Source: Patescibacteria group bacterium (GTDB taxonomy: Bacteria; Patescibacteriota; Patescibacteriia; JAHJFT01). Taken from it: a stretch of 34,467 bases of DNA. This document shows positions 32,274 to 34,467 of the stretch, one piece after another (the first letter of the stretch is position 1; every line of letters starts with the position of its first letter). The notes below the pieces were generated by a model. It had not been told where the DNA came from. It ran no database searches and saw only the letters and a program-made list of their open reading frames with translations. The DNA lies in assembly GCA_028710985.1 (NCBI GenBank), contig JAQTTB010000001.1:423397-457863 (forward strand). Direction: 5' to 3'. Both the position numbers and the translations under genes were made by a program.

Positions 32274-32561
32274 ATGAATCCACGGCGCATATTCTACGTC
32301 TACATCATGGCGAGTCTAAGCGGAACACTGTATATCGGAGTGACGAACGATCTGGAGCGCCGCGTCTATGAGCATAAGAACGATTCGGTGGAAGGATTCA
32401 CGAAAAAATATCAATGCCACCGGCTGGTTTACTTTGAAGAGATGGACAACATATCCGACGCCGTATTGAGAGAAAAGCAATTGAAGAGATGGCGGCGGGA
32501 TAAAAAAGAATTTTTAATAAAAACTCTCAATCCGCAATGGCAAGATTTATGGAAAAATTAA
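32274..32561 (+). CDS. Small GIY-YIG domain protein
   Basis: The 95-residue protein is a single GIY-YIG domain with FYVYIMAS (7-14) and LYIGVTNDLERRVYEHK (19-35), a catalytic-position Arg (ERR) and a Glu (REKQLKRWRR) in the last helix. It is the second such gene in the window and, like the first, sits next to palindromic repeats. It overlaps the start of argS by 25 bp in another frame. Substrate and role are unknown. No Shine-Dalgarno. Confidence 0.9.
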   Translation: MNPRRIFYVYIMASLSGTLYIGVTNDLERRVYEHKNDSVEGFTKKYQCHRLVYFEEMDNISDAVLREKQLKRWRRDKKEFLIKTLNPQWQDLWKN

Positions 32562-34225
32562 AGAAAAATCTGGAAAAAAATATCAGCGCGCTTCTCGGAT
32601 TAGCGGCAGATTTTGAATTCCGCTGGTCCGCGCCGCCCAACCCCGCGTGGGGGGATTTGGCATTGCCGGTTTTTGAGCTCGCGAAAGCCTCGGGCGAGGA
32701 AACTGCCGCGATTTTTAAGAAAATCCAAAGCCTCAAATTGCCGGCTGGGGTGGAGCGCTTTGAAATAAAAGTTTCATACATCAATTTTTTCATTAATGCC
32801 AATTTTCTCGCGCACAACATTGAACTTGTAGATAAAAAATTCGGTATGTCGAAGTCCGGCCGCGGCCGGCGCATCATGCTTGAATTTTCCCAGCCCAACA
32901 CGCACAAAGAATTTCACATCGGCCACGCGCGGAACGCTATTTTGGGCCAGAGTATTGTGAATATCCTCCGCGCCGCCGGCTTTAAAGTGATTCCGGCGAA
33001 CTACATCGGCGATACCGGCGCGCATGTGGCAAAATGGATCTGGGCCTATACCAAGTTTCACTCCGGCGAGACTCCGGGCCGCGATCGCGCCAAATTTTTG
33101 AGTAAAATTTATCAGGAAGCTTCGTCCCGCGCCGAAGAGAGCGAAGAAAATAAAAAGCAGATTGCCGAAATTTTGCAGCGGCTTGAATCCGGCGACCCCA
33201 AGCTCGCACGCATCTGGAAGCGGACCCGCGCCTGGAGCCTGGCGGAATTTAAAAATATCTACAAAATCCTGGGCATTGATTTTGATGTTTGCTTTTTTGA
33301 GTCCGAGGAAGAAGAGCCGGGCAAAAAAATCGTTGCCGACCTTCTCCGCCGCGGCATTGCCGAGCGGAGCCAGGGCGCGGTAATCGTGAATCTGGAAAAA
33401 TACAATCTCGGCGCGTTTCTCATTATCCGCTCGGACGGCACTGCGCTTTACGCAACGAAAGATCTCGCGCTCGCGCAGAAGAAATTTAATAAATATAAAA
33501 TTGACGAAAGCTGGTATGTCGTGGATGCGCGCCAACTCCTTTATTTCAAGCAGCTTTTTAAAACCCTGGAGATCATGGGAATAAAATCAGTCATGCGCCA
33601 TCTTGCCTATGCCTTTGTCGCGACTCCGGAGGGCGTAATTTCTTCGCGCCGCGGCGAAGTGCCGAGTTTCACGGACCTCTACGCGCTGCTCTGTGCCATG
33701 GCCGAAAAATCAACCGCCGAGCGCCATAAAAAATGGAGTAAGAAAAAAATATCAAATGCCGCCCGCGCCATCGCGCTCGCGGCCATCAAGTTCGAAATGC
33801 TCAAAACCTCGCGCGAAAAAGAAATCGTTATTGACCCCGCGTCCGCGCTCGCGTTTGAAGGATTCACTGGCCCGTATCTTTTATATTCGGTCGCGAGAAT
33901 CAACAGCATTTTCGCAAAATCCGGAAAATCAAAAAAAATTCCATGGAATAAATTAAAAATCGCGCTTCTGGAAAAAGAGCTGCTGCTCAAAGTTATGGAT
34001 TTTCCGCGGGTGATTGACGAGGCCGCGCGTTCGGCCGAGCCGGCGCATCTGGTGCAGTATCTTTTTGATCTTTCCCAGAAATTTGCCGAATTTTATCATC
34101 AAATCAATATCCTCAAGGCCGCCGAACCCGAGCGTTCCTGGCGGCTCGCCCTCTCCGGCGCGGTGAAGCGGGTGATGGAGAACGGGCTTGAAATTTTGAA
34201 CATTGAAACCCTTGATCAAATGTAA
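32537..34225 (+). CDS. argS: Arginine--tRNA ligase
   Basis: This class I synthetase charges tRNA-Arg and needs the tRNA for amino-acid activation. It has the N-terminal Arg-tRNA synthetase-specific domain (about 5-95), then EFSQPNTHKEFHIGHARNA (116-134) with HIGH at 127-130. The usual KMSKS loop is replaced by SSRRGEVPSF, as in most bacterial ArgRS. A DALR anticodon-binding domain ends the protein (about 445-562). The gene overlaps the GIY-YIG gene by 25 bp; Met5 (32549) is an alternative start. Length (562) is typical. Confidence 0.97.
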   Translation: MARFMEKLKKNLEKNISALLGLAADFEFRWSAPPNPAWGDLALPVFELAKASGEETAAIFKKIQSLKLPAGVERFEIKVSYINFFINANFLAHNIELVDKKFGMSKSGRGRRIMLEFSQPNTHKEFHIGHARNAILGQSIVNILRAAGFKVIPANYIGDTGAHVAKWIWAYTKFHSGETPGRDRAKFLSKIYQEASSRAEESEENKKQIAEILQRLESGDPKLARIWKRTRAWSLAEFKNIYKILGIDFDVCFFESEEEEPGKKIVADLLRRGIAERSQGAVIVNLEKYNLGAFLIIRSDGTALYATKDLALAQKKFNKYKIDESWYVVDARQLLYFKQLFKTLEIMGIKSVMRHLAYAFVATPEGVISSRRGEVPSFTDLYALLCAMAEKSTAERHKKWSKKKISNAARAIALAAIKFEMLKTSREKEIVIDPASALAFEGFTGPYLLYSVARINSIFAKSGKSKKIPWNKLKIALLEKELLLKVMDFPRVIDEAARSAEPAHLVQYLFDLSQKFAEFYHQINILKAAEPERSWRLALSGAVKRVMENGLEILNIETLDQM

Positions 34226-34258
34226 TATATTGAGAGATACGAATAAGCCAGGGCGGGT

Positions 34259-34286
34259 TTGACAATTACGGAATTTCTGCTAAAAT
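34259..34286 (+). promoter_or_regulatory. Bactofilin promoter
   Basis: TTGACA (34259-34264), a 16-bp spacer and TAAAAT (34281-34286) preceded by TGC (extended -10) form a strong promoter with its start near 34293, about 24 nt before the ATG. Confidence 0.85.
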
Positions 34287-34316
34287 TAATTACACTTAAC
34301 AGTAATAAAAAAACAT

Positions 34317-34467
34317 ATGTTTAAAAAAGAAGGCGATTTTGGAGGGGGTGAAACAATTATTGCCCAGGGCGTGAAGCTTGAAGGCGATTTTAAGAGCGAG
34401 GGAAATGTCGTCGTTGAAGGCGAAGTGAACGGTACGCTCACCACCACGAACGATCTTCGGGTCGGCG
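34317..34467 (+). CDS. Bactofilin family protein (5' part, cut by window end)
   Basis: The first 50 codons read MFKKEGDFGGGETIIAQGVK, then LEGDFKSEGNVVVEGEVNGT and NDLRVG. This hydrophobic-glycine repeat is the start of a right-handed beta-helix of the bactofilin/CcmA (polymer-forming cytoskeletal) family. Bactofilins form filaments that locate cell-wall enzymes. No membrane helix is seen in the visible part. The gene continues beyond the window. Confidence 0.85.
   Translation, partial: MFKKEGDFGGGETIIAQGVKLEGDFKSEGNVVVEGEVNGTLTTTNDLRVG

Noticed and set aside
32537-32561. Overlap of the GIY-YIG and argS genes as a frameshift or fusion
   Set aside because: Both proteins are complete and in different frames; argS may start at Met5 (32549), which shortens the overlap. 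This is ordinary gene packing.
1-34467. CRISPR array, insertion sequence or integrase
   Set aside because: No regularly spaced repeats and no transposase or recombinase-like protein were found. Repeats here are short palindromes.
1-34467. Recoded UGA as in Gracilibacteria or SR1
   Set aside because: Several genes end properly at TGA (for example the ParB-like and pseudouridine synthase genes), and no in-frame TGA interrupts a conserved domain.

Overview
The window looks like a chromosome segment from a streamlined bacterium of the Candidate Phyla Radiation (Patescibacteria), most likely in the Parcubacteria. This is inferred from gene style, not from a search. The supporting signs are isolated housekeeping genes in short operons, a FecR-type secreted protein with a DUF5667-like middle, a VirB2-like Cys-rich membrane protein, FG-GAP/YkuD and peptide-binding envelope proteins, small orphan GIY-YIG genes and an archaeal-type CMP kinase. 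UGA acts as a stop in several genes, so the standard code applies. The three tRNA genes all encode CCA.

Layout. 1-480: RNase P RNA (minus strand) with a textbook promoter and terminator. 519-4580: a FecR-domain secreted protein directly followed by a CHASE2/class III nucleotide cyclase. 4616-8422 (minus): tRNA-Leu, GIY-YIG protein, an unknown protein, RNase J and TrpRS. 8576-10883 (minus): a possible 41-aa basic peptide, SecG and a membrane-anchored peptide-binding protein. 10928-13492: a membrane DsbA-like oxidoreductase coupled to a very Cys-rich VirB2-like membrane protein. 13681-16530: UvrA behind a structured leader. 16616-18483: two tandem secreted paralogs sharing an unnamed module. 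18555-22063 (minus): CCA-adding enzyme, RluD-like pseudouridine synthase and CMP kinase in a tight operon, then L19 on its own promoter. 22154-26135: an accessory-looking stretch with an unknown gene, tRNA-Ile(UAU), an FG-GAP/L,D-transpeptidase, tRNA-Val, an orphan ParB-like protein and another unknown. 26263-27405 (minus): a DHH-fold protein with degenerate catalytic motifs. 27524-34225: ValRS, TyrRS, an unknown protein, GIY-YIG and ArgRS. The window ends inside a bactofilin gene.

Themes. Translation and RNA maturation dominate: four aminoacyl-tRNA synthetases, three tRNAs, RNase P, RNase J, CCA enzyme, RluD and L19. The cell-envelope and secretion genes form a second theme: SecG, DsbA-like, Cys-rich protein, peptide-binding protein, L,D-transpeptidase, bactofilin and the FecR/cyclase pair.

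The most unusual signals are architectural. Nearly all genes lack a Shine-Dalgarno sequence and several look nearly leaderless, whereas three genes at 22.1-26.1 kb have strong Shine-Dalgarno sites and their own terminators, and two of them share the same 37-bp promoter. Short GC-rich palindromes containing TCCCGA/TCGGGA recur at terminators, beside tRNA genes and even inside the L19 coding region. Two of them sit between short direct copies of tRNA gene sequence, as a small inserted element would.
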